A stretch of 64,000 bases of DNA from Azolla caroliniana (Eukaryota > Polypodiophyta), in the NCBI GenBank assembly GCA_043228905.1, contig JBHGNT010000012.1, positions 6,634,001 to 6,698,000 on the forward strand. Direction: 5' to 3'. The notes below the pieces were generated by a model. That model made no database searches. It had not been told where the DNA came from and worked only from the letters and a program-made list of their open reading frames with translations. Position numbers and translations under genes: made by a program. Each line of letters starts with the position of its first letter. Within the stretch, counting starts at the first letter, position 1. Positions 1-8,709 of the stretch are shown one piece after another.

Positions 1-308
1 TACGACACAACAACAAGCCGACCTCGATCACAACAGACGAATGGTGCTCCTTGGACGAGATAGCCAGGTCTATCATTCGAATGCACCTGGCCAAAAACGT
101 CTATTTCAACATGGCCAAGGAGATAACGACATTCTCTTTGTGGGAGAAACTTCAAGCCGTTTAGGAGAAGAAGTCTTCCTCGTCCTTGCCCTCATGTCGA
201 GCTTGTCAGCGAGTTGGGAGGTTGTTACGGGATATTATATGGTCATGCCCGTAACATAATATCCTGTGGTGAGAATTTACCGTAGTATTCTATACACATG
301 GATAAAGT

Positions 309-651
309 ATGGTCATGCATGTAACAGAGGTATTTTGCATGACATTTGCCAACAACTGTCCAAAATTGAATCTAGACGAAATGATCGGACAAGTCCTCAA
401 TGAGGATATTCGCCGAAAATTGATGGGTCTCACCATCAATGATTTAGTAGAAGCCCATCACTCGATTGAGTCCACGGAGAGAGCCAACCGAAGTCCCAAT
501 TGATTGAGAAGGAGGGATAATCGACAATGGTCGAAGTCGAGGAATAGTCGATCAAGTGTTTTCTACACCCATTGCCGAAACCCTGGTCACAATGTTTCCG
601 ATTGCTGGTCAATAAAAAGAAAGTAGAATGTTCGACGATTTGATCAAACAC
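309..651 (+). pseudogene. copia gag C-terminal fragment, copy 1
   Basis: A broken gag piece whose frame reads FANNCPKLNLDEMIGQVLNE, followed by a damaged nucleocapsid zinc knuckle around 555-600 (CRNPGHNVSDCW, with the first cysteine of the CxxC pair lost). Gag would form the virus-like particle and the knuckle would bind the element RNA. Several stops break it. It is the first member of the tandem duplication; the second lies at about 960-1313. Confidence 0.6.
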
Positions 652-959
652 AAGGACACTCCAATTCGAACCGTTCTATTGCTAGAAACCAAGTAAATGT
701 TGCTGACTCCCGATCGAATGCACCTAGCTGAAAATGTCTATTTCAACATGGCCAAGGAGACAACGTGATTCTCTTTGTAGGAGAAGCTTCAGACCGTTTA
801 GGAGAAGAAGTCTTCCTCGTCGAAATGCATATTGATTCGATAATGGTTCAATATGAAGACGAGAGAGACGGATTCGATGACCTCCCACATTAACAAATTC
901 AACCGAGTGTTGTTTGAGCTCTTCTCCCAAGGGATTAACTTCAAAGAAGTTAAAGCCCT

Positions 960-1313
960 TGCCCTCATGTCGAGGATTCTGCACGACATTCGCCAACAAT
1001 AGTCAAAAATTGAATCTGGACAAAACGATCGGACATGTCCTCACTGAGGATATTCAACGAAAATCGATGGGTCTCACCATCAATGATTCAGGATAATCCC
1101 CTCACTCGACCAAGTTAGTAGAGAGAGCCAATTGAAGTCCCAACTAATTGAGAAGAAGGGATAATCGGCAATGGTCAAAGTTGAGGAATAGTCGATCAAG
1201 TGTTTTCTGCACCAATTGTAGAAAGCTTGGTCACAATGTTTCCATCTTTTGGTCAATAAAAAGAAAAGAGAACGGTCAGTGATTTGATCGGACACAAGGA
1301 CACTCCGATTCAA
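960..1313 (+). pseudogene. copia gag C-terminal fragment, copy 2
   Basis: Second copy of the gag piece, reading FANNSQKLNLDKTIGHVLTE and then a zinc knuckle near 1205-1250 of form CTNCRKLGHNVSIFW. Here the CxxC and histidine remain but the last cysteine is replaced. Comparison with copy 1 shows that each has lost a different ligand. Stops and a frame change follow the HxxxG part. This copy is directly upstream of the protease remnant. Confidence 0.6.
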
Positions 1314-1368
1314 ACCGTTCTACTACTAGCAACCAAGTAAATGTTGCTGACTCCCGATAAGGAGAAAT

Positions 1369-1957
1369 CCTTTCTCTAGAGGACGCTACGATCAGAGAAG
1401 TCTTATATAGTGCACATTATGCATCAACATGGTTGTTGGACTCCGGTGTCACCTTTCACGTGACCTTGGATATCGAATGGTTTTCGAAATATTCGGCCGG
1501 AGCCGGCGGCATAGTTCGACTCAGAAATGGGCAAGAATGTGCAATAGCAGGGATTGGCGAGATCCCCATTCAATTACCAAACGACAATTCAATCATCTTG
1601 CACCAAGTATGGCATGTACTTGAGCTAAAAAGGAGCCTGATCTCCATTGGCATGCTAGCTGAAGCCAAGTATCCAATAACTCTAAGTGAGTCATCATGGA
1701 TGATCAACCGAGGAAATATGAAAATCGCATGCGAATACAGTTACAACAACTTGTATCCGCTGATGGCGATAAGTTCAGATGGGGTTGTGAATGTAGCCGA
1801 TTTGTCATATGTCCCAAGCCGGACTCGACCAACTAATGATGATTGGCTACATCTTGAAGCTCTAGATAAAGACGGAATTCTGCGAGCATTGTCGTTACGG
1901 GGAAACATACTCGAAGTCCGCACTCTCTCCATTACCAGACGACAAGAAAACCCCTAG
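1369..1957 (+). pseudogene. copia protease and GAG-pre-integrase remnant (TE-A)
   Basis: The longest open stretch of TE-A. It starts in the aspartic protease (active-site LDSGVTFH at about 1435-1460, the copia LDSGAT/S motif) and continues through the protease tail (WHVLELKRSLISIGML, the usual copia 'V.P.L..NLISV' block) into a decayed GAG-pre-integrase region. The HHCC zinc finger of integrase cannot be recognised. Frame closes at 1957. Confidence 0.75.
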
Positions 1958-2755
1958 AATTGGTCCACAACGATACATGTGGGCCGATGCATGAAAGGTC
2001 ACTAGGAGGCTCCCGATACTTCATCACGTTCGTAGATGATTGTACACGGAAGGTTTGGGCTTACTCGATTAAGTCTAAAGATGAAGCACTCAAGGTCTTC
2101 TCTGGGTGGTTAGCTAAAGTGGAGTACCGATCATGACACTGATTGAAGACACTCTGATCCGACAACGGAGGTGAATACACCTCTCGAGCCTTCAAACAAT
2201 ACATGTCCAACAAAGGAATCCGACATCAGAAGAATGTTCCATATACTCCCATGTAGAATGGCATGGCAGAACAAATGAACAGGACAATCCAAGAGAGAGT
2301 GCCGATAGTGCTCAAGGAATCCAGACTAAAGCTAGAATTTTGGGCCGAAGATCTATCTTATAAATTTGTCGTCGTCAAGAGCAATCTGGCTCGAAGTGCC
2401 ACATACACTATGGTCTGGCAAAACACCAACCTATGATAGGCTTCGAATTTTCGGAAGTGAGGCCTACGCATTCATCCCTAGGGATAAAAGAACCAAGTTG
2501 GTACCCCATGCACTTAAGTGCATATTTCTTAGCGGTGGCATAAACGGGAACTTTGGCTATTGGCTATGGGATCCGGAGAACCGGAAATTGATTCGGAGTA
2601 GCGACGTAGTCTTCAATGAAGACTCAATACTCTATGACCAAATCTAGACAAAGAAAATCTATAAAAAGGTCTCATTTGACCTTGATAGATCGACTGTAGA
2701 AGGGCCGACCGACTGACTGAATCGACAATTTGACAAATAATCGAAGACGACTGAG
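1958..2755 (+). pseudogene. copia integrase core and IN-RT linker remnant (TE-A)
   Basis: Translation gives GGSRYFITFVDDCTRKVWAY (first catalytic Asp of the DDE triad), then SDNGGEYTS (second Asp), then NGMAEQMNRTIQERV (the catalytic Glu region), broken by at least three stops. The 2366-2647 stretch holds the conserved KTPTYDRLRIFGSEAYAFIP block after the core and a GYWLWDP motif. Beyond 2650 the linker dissolves into stops. No RT follows; a different copia fragment begins at 2756. Confidence 0.75.
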
Positions 2756-2846
2756 TGTTGAGTGGACAAGCTCAACAGAATTCGGATCGGTATTCGGAAC
2801 AAAGAGCCGGATCGGTGTTCGGAATTGTGTCCTGCTCGGAACTGAG
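2756..2846 (+). repeat. LTR fragment of copia C5
   Basis: Starts TGTTGAGTGGACAAGCTCAA, close to the first bases of the C2 LTR at 43054 (TGTTGAGATACAAGCTCAAC). Only about 90 bp remain before the gag reading frame begins. In C2, by contrast, about 100 bp of leader and a tRNA primer site separate LTR and gag. An internal deletion therefore fused U3 to gag. Confidence 0.55.
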
Positions 2847-3382
2847 AAGCTTGATAGAAATAATTACGCATCTTGGTCATACAAGATGCACCAGTGCCTG
2901 TGCGGACACGGATACTGGAGTTATGTCGATGGAGCGAACGAAGTAGCGCTGGAGTCGGCACACAAGGACTTCCTAGCATGGGAACAAGGAGCGAGCAGGG
3001 TGTTGTATTGCCTCACATCATGTGTGCATGATCAGATGCTCAATTACATCAAAGACGCGAAGTTGCCGAAAGAAGTCTGGGAAAATCTGAAAAAGATTTT
3101 CACCACTAGTACGACAACTTGTAAGTTGCAGCTCCGACAAGAACTCAACAACATCCGGCAAAGGGACATGTCGGTTACCGACTATACCATGAAGATAAAG
3201 AAGATCTGCGATGCACTAGGGTCCATCAACGTGAGGGTTGACAAAGACGAGATGGTGCAGATCTGCCTCGGGGGTTTAGCGCAAAGTTACGAGCCTATCT
3301 AGACGGAAATTTGCACCCAGGAGAAGCCACCATCCTTCTTCGACTTGCAATCGATACTGATGGTCGAAGAAAACCACACGAG
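2847..3382 (+). pseudogene. copia gag fragment (C5)
   Basis: Copia gag of the same family as the gags at 43630 and 53713-54042. It begins EKLDRNNYASWSYKMHQCL and runs to LGGLAQSYEPI, then a stop at about 3301, after which PPSFFDLQS and VEENH still match. It lacks the N-terminal methionine, the zinc knuckle and everything downstream. The minus-strand gypsy G1b interrupts it at 3383. The matching plus-strand RT piece lies on the far side of G1b at 25950, so the whole middle of this copia was lost. Confidence 0.75.
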
Positions 3383-3842
3383 TGTTAGGAGCAGTACTGA
3401 GACAGAGAAGTACTATCAGGAACAATACTAAAACAGAGAAGGAATTAGTACTAAAAGATGAGGAATAGTACTAAGGGAGGTGTAGAACTCTCGAGAGAAG
3501 GAAAGAGTGAGTGAGAGAGAGAGAGATAGAGAGAGAGAGAGAATGAGGATAACAAAAGATATATATTATGTTAAGGGAATATACAATAGTAGCTAGGAGG
3601 CTTAAGACTGGCGTTGAACCGATTTGGTTCGAAATAATGCCTTGGGCCTCCTTTTATAGTGTTCTCAGGAGTACTCCTGAAGTTTCTAGAATGTTCTAGA
3701 GAAATCTGGAATATACATCAATTTTCTATAGTAAAACTTAAATGAAAATAATATTTTTCGTATTACAACATATAGTCTAATGGTTAAGAGCTCGACCCAT
3801 GTAACATAAGGTCATGGGTTCGGGTCTTGCCATATCATGACA
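3383..3842 (-). repeat. 3' LTR of G1b
   Basis: 460 bp, TG...CA on both strands and the same length as the 5' LTR of G1a. Read on the minus strand it starts TGTCATGATATGGCAAGACC, has TATAAAAG near 3652-3659 (complement on plus) and ends in a (CT)n tract and ...CTAACA. The first 70 bases of the element strand are an antisense tRNA-like sequence. The predicted transcript start (3625) carries the self-primer described separately. Confidence 0.85.
3614..3625 (-). promoter_or_regulatory. Self-primer segment at predicted transcript start, G1b
   Basis: On the element strand this reads AAATCGGTTCAA, about 30 bases after the TATA box. It is the exact complement of TTGAACCGATTT, which follows the 5' LTR of the same element (25894-25905 on plus). 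G1a has AAATTGGTTCAA with TTGAACCAATTT, so the one base that differs between the copies is changed on both sides of the pairing. Confidence 0.75.
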
Positions 3843-4257
3843 CTATCCCCCTTTTAAAATGACGAGTGTCACGAGTCGTTTTGGATTGAGGATCCAGTTT
3901 GTCTGGATATTGACGATGGAAGTCTTCAAGAAGAGCACGAGCATTGGTCACATTCTCTATTGGTTCCCAAGTATGCTCGTTGGGACTATATCCTAGCCAA
4001 TCGACTAAATAGTAGAGCTTGCTGTGAACAATCTTGGAATCGAGGATGGCGGCAACCTCGTACTCAGGTCCATCTTCAAGCTCGATTGGGGGTGGAGGTT
4101 GTTTAATACGACCTAGGATGGTGCTGTCTTGATAGGGTTCGAGGAGAGAACTATGAAACACCGAATGTATCCGATGTTGTGGAGGTAGGTCGAGACGAAA
4201 AGTGACATCATTAATTTTTCCGATAATACGGAAAGGACCTAATCGCCGGTAATCCAA
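3835..4257 (-). pseudogene. G1b integrase C-terminus with chromodomain
   Basis: Encodes the GPY/F-type integrase tail (LGPFRIIGKINDVTFRLDLP) and a chromodomain (YEVAAILDSKI...YYLVDWLGYS...HTWEPIENV). The chromodomain probably directs integration to marked chromatin. The aromatic cage positions look conserved (Y, W, W/Y). The stop codon lies inside the LTR, as it does in G1a, which supports the reading. It overlaps the upstream fragment in another frame, so a frameshift separates them. Confidence 0.85.
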
Positions 4258-5062
4258 CTTCTCGCATGGGTGAGTAGTCTTGATGTGTCATCGTAGTAGC
4301 CACACTTGATCTCCAATGTCAAACTGGATGGAAACTGATGACGATCCGCGTAAACCTTGTGTGTTTGTTGAGATTGTTGTAGATGAGTAGATAAATCCGC
4401 TTGTATCTTACGTAGCCGCTCCAAACGATCTTCTGCACAAGGATTTGTAGGTAACTTTGGGGTTTCAAATACACACCACCGGGGGTAACAACTTGTGTAA
4501 GCATAAAATGGTGTCACCTTTGTCGATGAGTGGACAGAGTTATTATACGCAAATTTGGCAAAGTGGAGAATATTCGCCCAGTCACCTTGATGATAGCTTA
4601 AAAAGCACCGAAGATATTGCTCCAACGTTTGATTTGTTCGTTCTGCTTGGCCATCTGCTTGCAGGTGGTAGCAGGAGGAGAGTTTACAAGTGACCTTAAG
4701 CATTTTAAGGAGGTGCTTCCAGAACTTCAAGACGAACTGGGGTCCACGGTTGCTGATGATACTATCGGGAAGGCCATGATGCCGACATACTTCACACATG
4801 ACCATTTCGGCAGTTTCTTCACTAGAGATTTCCTTAGTACATGGTAGGAAATGGGCCCGCCGAGCTTGACGTCGATTTAACACACGAGCATTCTGAAAGT
4901 AGGCAAGGTTTTTGTGATCACTGAATACGATGACTTGATGAGAAGACCCCTCTAGAAAATGCCTCCATTGCGTAAAAGAGTCCACTATTGCTAATAGCTC
5001 CTTATCATGAATTTCATAGTTGATTTCTGCGGCGTCAAACTTGCGTGAATGGAAAGCCACAA
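4239..5062 (-). pseudogene. G1b RNase H fused to integrase by an internal deletion
   Basis: Opens with RNase H (FHSRKFDAAEINYEIHDKEL, DHKNLAYFQ, VLNRRQAR) and jumps after AHFL straight to the integrase core CTKEISSEE...HHGLPDSII...[11 protein letters not shown]. In G1a about 700 bp lie between these two points, including the RNase H end, the HHCC finger and the first catalytic Asp. Both breakpoints carry a GCYCAYTTCYT word, so this is a microhomology deletion. The upstream end is the joint with copia C4; residues before FHSRK belong to the C4 LTR and are not gypsy. Confidence 0.8.
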
Positions 5063-5783
5063 TGATAGGAACTGCACGCTCCCTATGCGCAACGCTCGGC
5101 CACAACCAAGCTTAGAATCATACATAGAAAACGGGAAATGAAAGCACGACACAATGGAGAGAGGAGTACACAGGATGTTAGCGTGGAAAAACCCAAACTA
5201 GGGAAAAAAAACCATGGCAGCCCACAGACTGCAAACTATCACTATATCAGAATGTACAATAGTGAGCTCACGGAGGCAACGACCTCATGCTCACGATCTT
5301 CGCCACAGGCAGTGGTTACAACAGAGGCAACGACCTCTTCCTCTCTCTCTCTCTCTCTCTCTCTCTATACACTGTTACACGCTCTCAAGTCTTGCACCAG
5401 TTCAAGAATGACAACAACACTATTCTCTGTTTGCCCTAAGTCATATTTATACTAATATGACTTTTCGGCTATTTACAAATATAGCCCTGATAGACTCTCA
5501 GAGACATATTTACAAATATGTCCCTTCATCTGGTGAGCACTTCTCACTGGGCCTTCCCCATCCGGCTCTTGCCGGGTACTCCTCATCCGGTTCACACCGG
5601 GTCTTCCATAGCCGGGTACTCCTCATCCGGCGCTTGCCGGGTACACCACATCCGGTTCTCACCGGGTCTTCCATAGCCGGGTACTCCTCATCCGGTTTCG
5701 GCCTTGGCCTATCGGCCTTGACCGAGTTTGCTCATCAGTATTGTTCTTCTCACTTCCCATCTGGAGGGACCTATTTCCTAACA
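5063..5783 (-). repeat. 3' LTR of C4
   Basis: 721 bp, beginning TGATAGGAACTGCACGCTCC on the plus strand and ending CCTAACA. It contains a (CT)n run near 5340-5365 and several copies of a short word built on CATCCGG...CCGGGT at 5575-5700. It is followed on plus by AACTCCCCCT, the complement of the polypurine tract AGGGGGAGTT, which fixes it as the 3' LTR of a minus-strand element. Confidence 0.85.
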
Positions 5784-6152
5784 AACTCCCCCTTCACTCC
5801 GACATGGGATGTCTCACTAGTCCGATCCGCTTCCAGCATGCATCCAGCTTGTCGGGTATAAGTACTTTGGGCAACATATCTGACCCGTTCTCGGCTGTGT
5901 GGATCTTCGTCAGCGCGAACTCCTGGTCATCTACTCTTTCCCGGATCCAGTGATACCTTCGTTGGATATGCTTCATCCGGGAATGGTAGGCCGCGTTCTT
6001 AGCAAGGTGGATGACACTTTGACTGTCGCAATAGAGCTGATATTCGTCTTGCCGGATACCAAGCTCTCTGATGAAGTCCTTCATCCATAATATTTCCTTG
6101 CCGGCTTCCACAACTGCCATGTACTCCGCCTCCGTGGTTGATAACACAACCG
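5784..6152 (-). pseudogene. C4 RNase H, C-terminal part
   Basis: Copia RNase H: VVLSTTEAEYMAVVEAGKEI, then YCDSQSVIHLAKNAAYHSRM, KHIQRRYHWIRERV and DMLPKVLIPDKL, ending near the polypurine tract. The usual family text DMLTK is DMLPK here. It is cut from its N-terminal half by the solo LTR at 6153-6587: taking out that LTR and one AACCG copy restores SRLQKTVVLSTTEAEY in one frame. Confidence 0.85.
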
Positions 6153-6587
6153 TGTTACCGGCCGGCAAAGGAGTCCAGAGTGGGAAACAGAGAGTTAATT
6201 GAGTAGTAGGAATGTGGTTGTAATTAAGCTATGAGTGTGGACGGACGGACCGGAATCGGTATGCCGTTCCGGATCCGGACCGATCCCGAACAGGTGCGGA
6301 TGGCATCGTTTTGTAATACAGACCGGAAACCTATTTAAAGGCCCGGGTACAATGTAATGAAGGGCGGTGAATTAATAAAGGCTTAGCGTTGTTATCTATC
6401 TGTGTTAATTGCCATTCTGTCTTAATTGTTATATTTTACGCGTGTAATTATGAAAGACGATCATGTTAAGTAACTTAATTAAGTTGGATTAAGCGTTGGG
6501 TCTAATCCGGTTGCCGTAACACCCTTTGGTGAAGTGTCTTCCGTAGACACCCTGTGTTAGGCCATTGTCCGGCCCTAAGAGTTAACA
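6153..6587 (+). repeat. Solo LTR of an otherwise unseen element
   Basis: 435 bp, TGTTACCGG...GTTAACA, flanked by the perfect 5-bp duplication AACCG at 6148-6152 and 6588-6592, inside the RNase H gene of C4. It has a TATA-like CTATTTAAAGG near 6330 and AATAAAG near 6376, both in plus orientation, so the LTR points rightwards. It does not match any other LTR in the window. It arose by recombination between the two LTRs of a full element. Confidence 0.8.
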
Positions 6588-7301
6588 AACCGTCTTCTGC
6601 AGCCTCGACTACCACGAAACAACTCCCCCTGCATATGTCATTACATACCCGGATGTAGACCGGCTGGTATCCACATCAACCGACATGTCCGAATCGGTAA
6701 AACCGTCAAGTTGAGGTTTACCGGAGCTGAATTGGAGACACATATTTGAAGTGCCCTTCAAGTACCGGAGTATCCATTTGACCACGTTCCAGTGCTCCTT
6801 GCTGGGATTGCTCATAAACTGGCTCACCACTCCGGCTGCGTATCCTATATCTGGTCGGGTACAAACCATTGCATACGTTAAGCTCCCGACGGCAGAGGAA
6901 TATGGAACCTTCATCATATCCGCCTTCTTTGCTTTCGTCTTTGGGCTTTGCTTACCGGATAACCTGCAGTTTGCCGGAAGTGTCGATCCGACCGGTTTCG
7001 CATCTGACATGTTGAACCGTTGAAGCACCTTTGTAACGTATTTGTCCTATGACAGCCATAGTTGCTTCGCTGGCCGGTTCCGGATGATATGCATCCCCAA
7101 CATCCCAAGTCTTTCATTGAGAAGGTCCGGTTGAGAGCCTTCTTCAGCATTCGTATTTTGGCTTGGTCCCGTCCGACAATCAACATGTCGTCCATGTACA
7201 GAAGGAGTATCAGGAAGTCGCCTCTTTCGAACTTCTTCACAAACACGCAGTGATCGGCCTGCGTCTTGTGGTACCCTTGATCGGTCATGAAGGAGTCGAA
7301 A
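6588..7301 (-). pseudogene. C4 reverse transcriptase C-terminus and RNase H start
   Basis: Minus strand: FDSFMTDQGYHKTQADHCVF, LLLYMDDMLIVGRD (the YxDD catalytic motif as YMDD), MKDLG, then a frameshift, then RFNMSDAKPVGSTLP, YSSAVGSLTYAMVCTRPDI and GYVMTYAGGVVSW followed by an in-frame stop. The last part is the RT/RNase H connection. The sequence before FDSFM lies across G2 at 12580. Confidence 0.85.
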
Positions 7302-7654
7302 TGTCAAGATTCGAACTCTTGACACGACCATGTTATAATCTAGTATTATGAGTTAACCAAGATATCTAGTACTAGTTATGTATGTAATTGGTCCTTATTA
7401 TTTTGCTAGCATCATGTGCATAGTTGCTCCCTTGTAGTATTTACACTTGGCACATGCATGCATACCTACATGCTCTATTGTAGATTCACATGCGTGCAAC
7501 AAGTATGCATGCCATGTAGTATAAATAGAGGAGTTCACCTTGAAGGAATTCAAGGTGAACAACACCAGTTATGGAGTCTTTCCTTTAATACTATCTTCTT
7601 TCTTGTCCATTTGGTTATCTTCTTGCTTGTCTCTTGAGTTTATGATCCGTGACA
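7302..7654 (+). repeat. 5' LTR of G2
   Basis: TGTCAAGATTCGAACTC...TGACA. Its first 65 bases, read on the minus strand, look like a tRNA with a perfect T-arm (CAAGA, loop GTTCGAA, TCTTG). The TATA box TATAAATA is at 7520-7527. A perfect 12-bp inverted repeat (GTTCACCTTGAA / TTCAAGGTGAAC with a 4-base loop) spans 7533-7560 over the predicted transcript start. Confidence 0.92.
7520..7562 (+). promoter_or_regulatory. G2 core promoter and self-primer
   Basis: TATAAATA at 7520-7527 predicts transcription from about 7550. The first bases of such an RNA would be CAAGGTGAACAA (7551-7562). This is the exact complement of the 12 bases at 7657-7668 just inside the 5' LTR. In Tf1-type retrotransposons the cut 5' end of the mRNA serves as primer in this way; here the role is inferred from position and pairing. 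Confidence 0.78.
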
Positions 7655-7656
7655 GT

Positions 7657-7668
7657 TTGTTCACCTTG
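7657..7668 (+). promoter_or_regulatory. G2 primer-binding site for self-priming
   Basis: TTGTTCACCTTG begins two bases after the LTR end, where a tRNA primer site would normally start with TGG. It has no match to a tRNA 3' end but pairs fully with the predicted first 12 bases of the element's own RNA (7551-7562). The same two-base gap is seen in G1a and G1b. Confidence 0.78.
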
Positions 7669-7704
7669 CCATCCTCATAGCTCTCCCTCTCATAAGCCAT
7701 AGCT

Positions 7705-8709
7705 ATGTCCGACTCAACTAGTGAGTTAGGCCAAATAATGGTAGCCTTACGACAACTACAGCTTGAAAATGAAGCTCTTCAAAATTCTTTACAAGAACTT
7801 CAAGTCGGTACCTCCCTATCCTCACAACCTCCGAACCCTAGTCTCCCACAACAACCTAGCATAGAGCCCGATCTTCTACCAACATCTAGCCTAGCTTCGT
7901 CACAGTTTCTTGAGCTTCCCAGAAAAATTTGATGGAACGAGGTCGCGTTTCTGAGGGTTCATCATCCAAGTTCGACTTATCATTCGGCTACAACCTCAAC
8001 GTTATGGAGATGGTCTTCGACAAGTCGGCCTTGTGGGCACCCTTCTCTCCGGTCCGGCCCAAGCTTGGTTTGCACCATTGGTAGAAACCTCATCACCTTT
8101 ATTGGAGGACTTTCCTGCCTTCCTCGCCGAGTTAGAGGCCACATTTGGAGAGACGGACCGATGACGTACAGCTCTTAACAAGATTTATGCACTCGAACAA
8201 GGTTCACGTGCATCTTCGGTCTATGCTTCCGAATTTCGACAACTAGCATGCGACGTCAATTGGGATGATCAAGCTTTAGCTGATCACTTTCGGTGCGGTC
8301 TTCGAAGCAATGTCAAGAATCTTCTCTTAAACTTTCCGGAGCCCACCTCGTTATCCCAAGCGATTTCACAAGCAGTCCATTGTGACAATCGTCTTTTCGA
8401 ATTTTGCCAAGAAGAGCGCCAAACTTGGGTTCCACCTCATTCACTTCTACGCCACGCCCCGGTCATACAACCCCAAGCATCCTCACACTCGCCTACTTCG
8501 GCAGATGCTCCTGTCCCCATGGAAATTGATCAAGCCCGATTTCGGCCATTGACTGATGTTGAACGACAATTTCGGCGGGCTAATGGCTTGTGCATGTATT
8601 GTGGCGCCTCCGGTCATGTCGTTCGCCATTTCCTAGGAGTACTCGCCCACAATTCCATCGAGCTAATGGACCCCAACATCTGGAAAACGACATCGTTCGG
8701 TTGCAGTAG
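7705..8709 (+). pseudogene. G2 gag
   Basis: Starts at ATG 7705, 50 bases after the LTR. The first 75 codons contain a leucine/glutamine-rich stretch likely to be a coiled coil (IMVALRQLQLENEALQNSL). A one-base shift and a TGA near 7960 precede the capsid region, which reads VGLVGTLLSGPAQAWFAPLV, then CDVNWDDQALADHFRCGLRS and FPEPTSLSQAISQAVHCDNR. A second TGA is at about 8162. The zinc knuckle CMYCGASGHVVRH loses its last cysteine to a one-base deletion near 8628. With that repaired, gag would end at the TAG at 8707. Confidence 0.8.

Larger units (their letters stand above)
77..1358 (+). repeat. Tandem duplication, two ~637-bp units in TE-A gag
   Basis: Two head-to-tail copies, about 77-713 and 714-1358, cover the same part of gag. 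Both begin with the words TCGAATGCACCT and end with TGCTGACTCCCGAT. The copies differ at many positions and carry independent stops, so the duplication is old. The second unit is the one that joins the downstream protease. Confidence 0.8.
1..2755 (+). mobile_element. Decayed Ty1/copia element (TE-A), no LTR seen
   Basis: This is the internal part of an old copia retrotransposon on the plus strand. In order it shows two copies of a gag nucleocapsid segment, a protease/GAG-pre-integrase segment and an integrase segment running into the integrase-RT linker. Reverse transcriptase and RNase H are absent, and neither LTR is visible. Frames are broken by many stops. The window edge cuts the left side. 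On the right the sequence changes at 2756 into another copia fragment whose LTR begins TGTTGAG. Confidence 0.8.

Noticed and set aside
7416-7637. A 73-codon frame found identically at 12341-12562
   Set aside because: Both lie in the two LTRs of G2; the identity reflects LTR duplication, and there is no other sign of coding.
8680-8709. A slippery heptamer at the G2 gag/pol joint
   Set aside because: Pol is in the -1 frame after repairing one base, but the only candidate (GGAAAAC) does not fit X_XXY_YYZ, so no signal is claimed.
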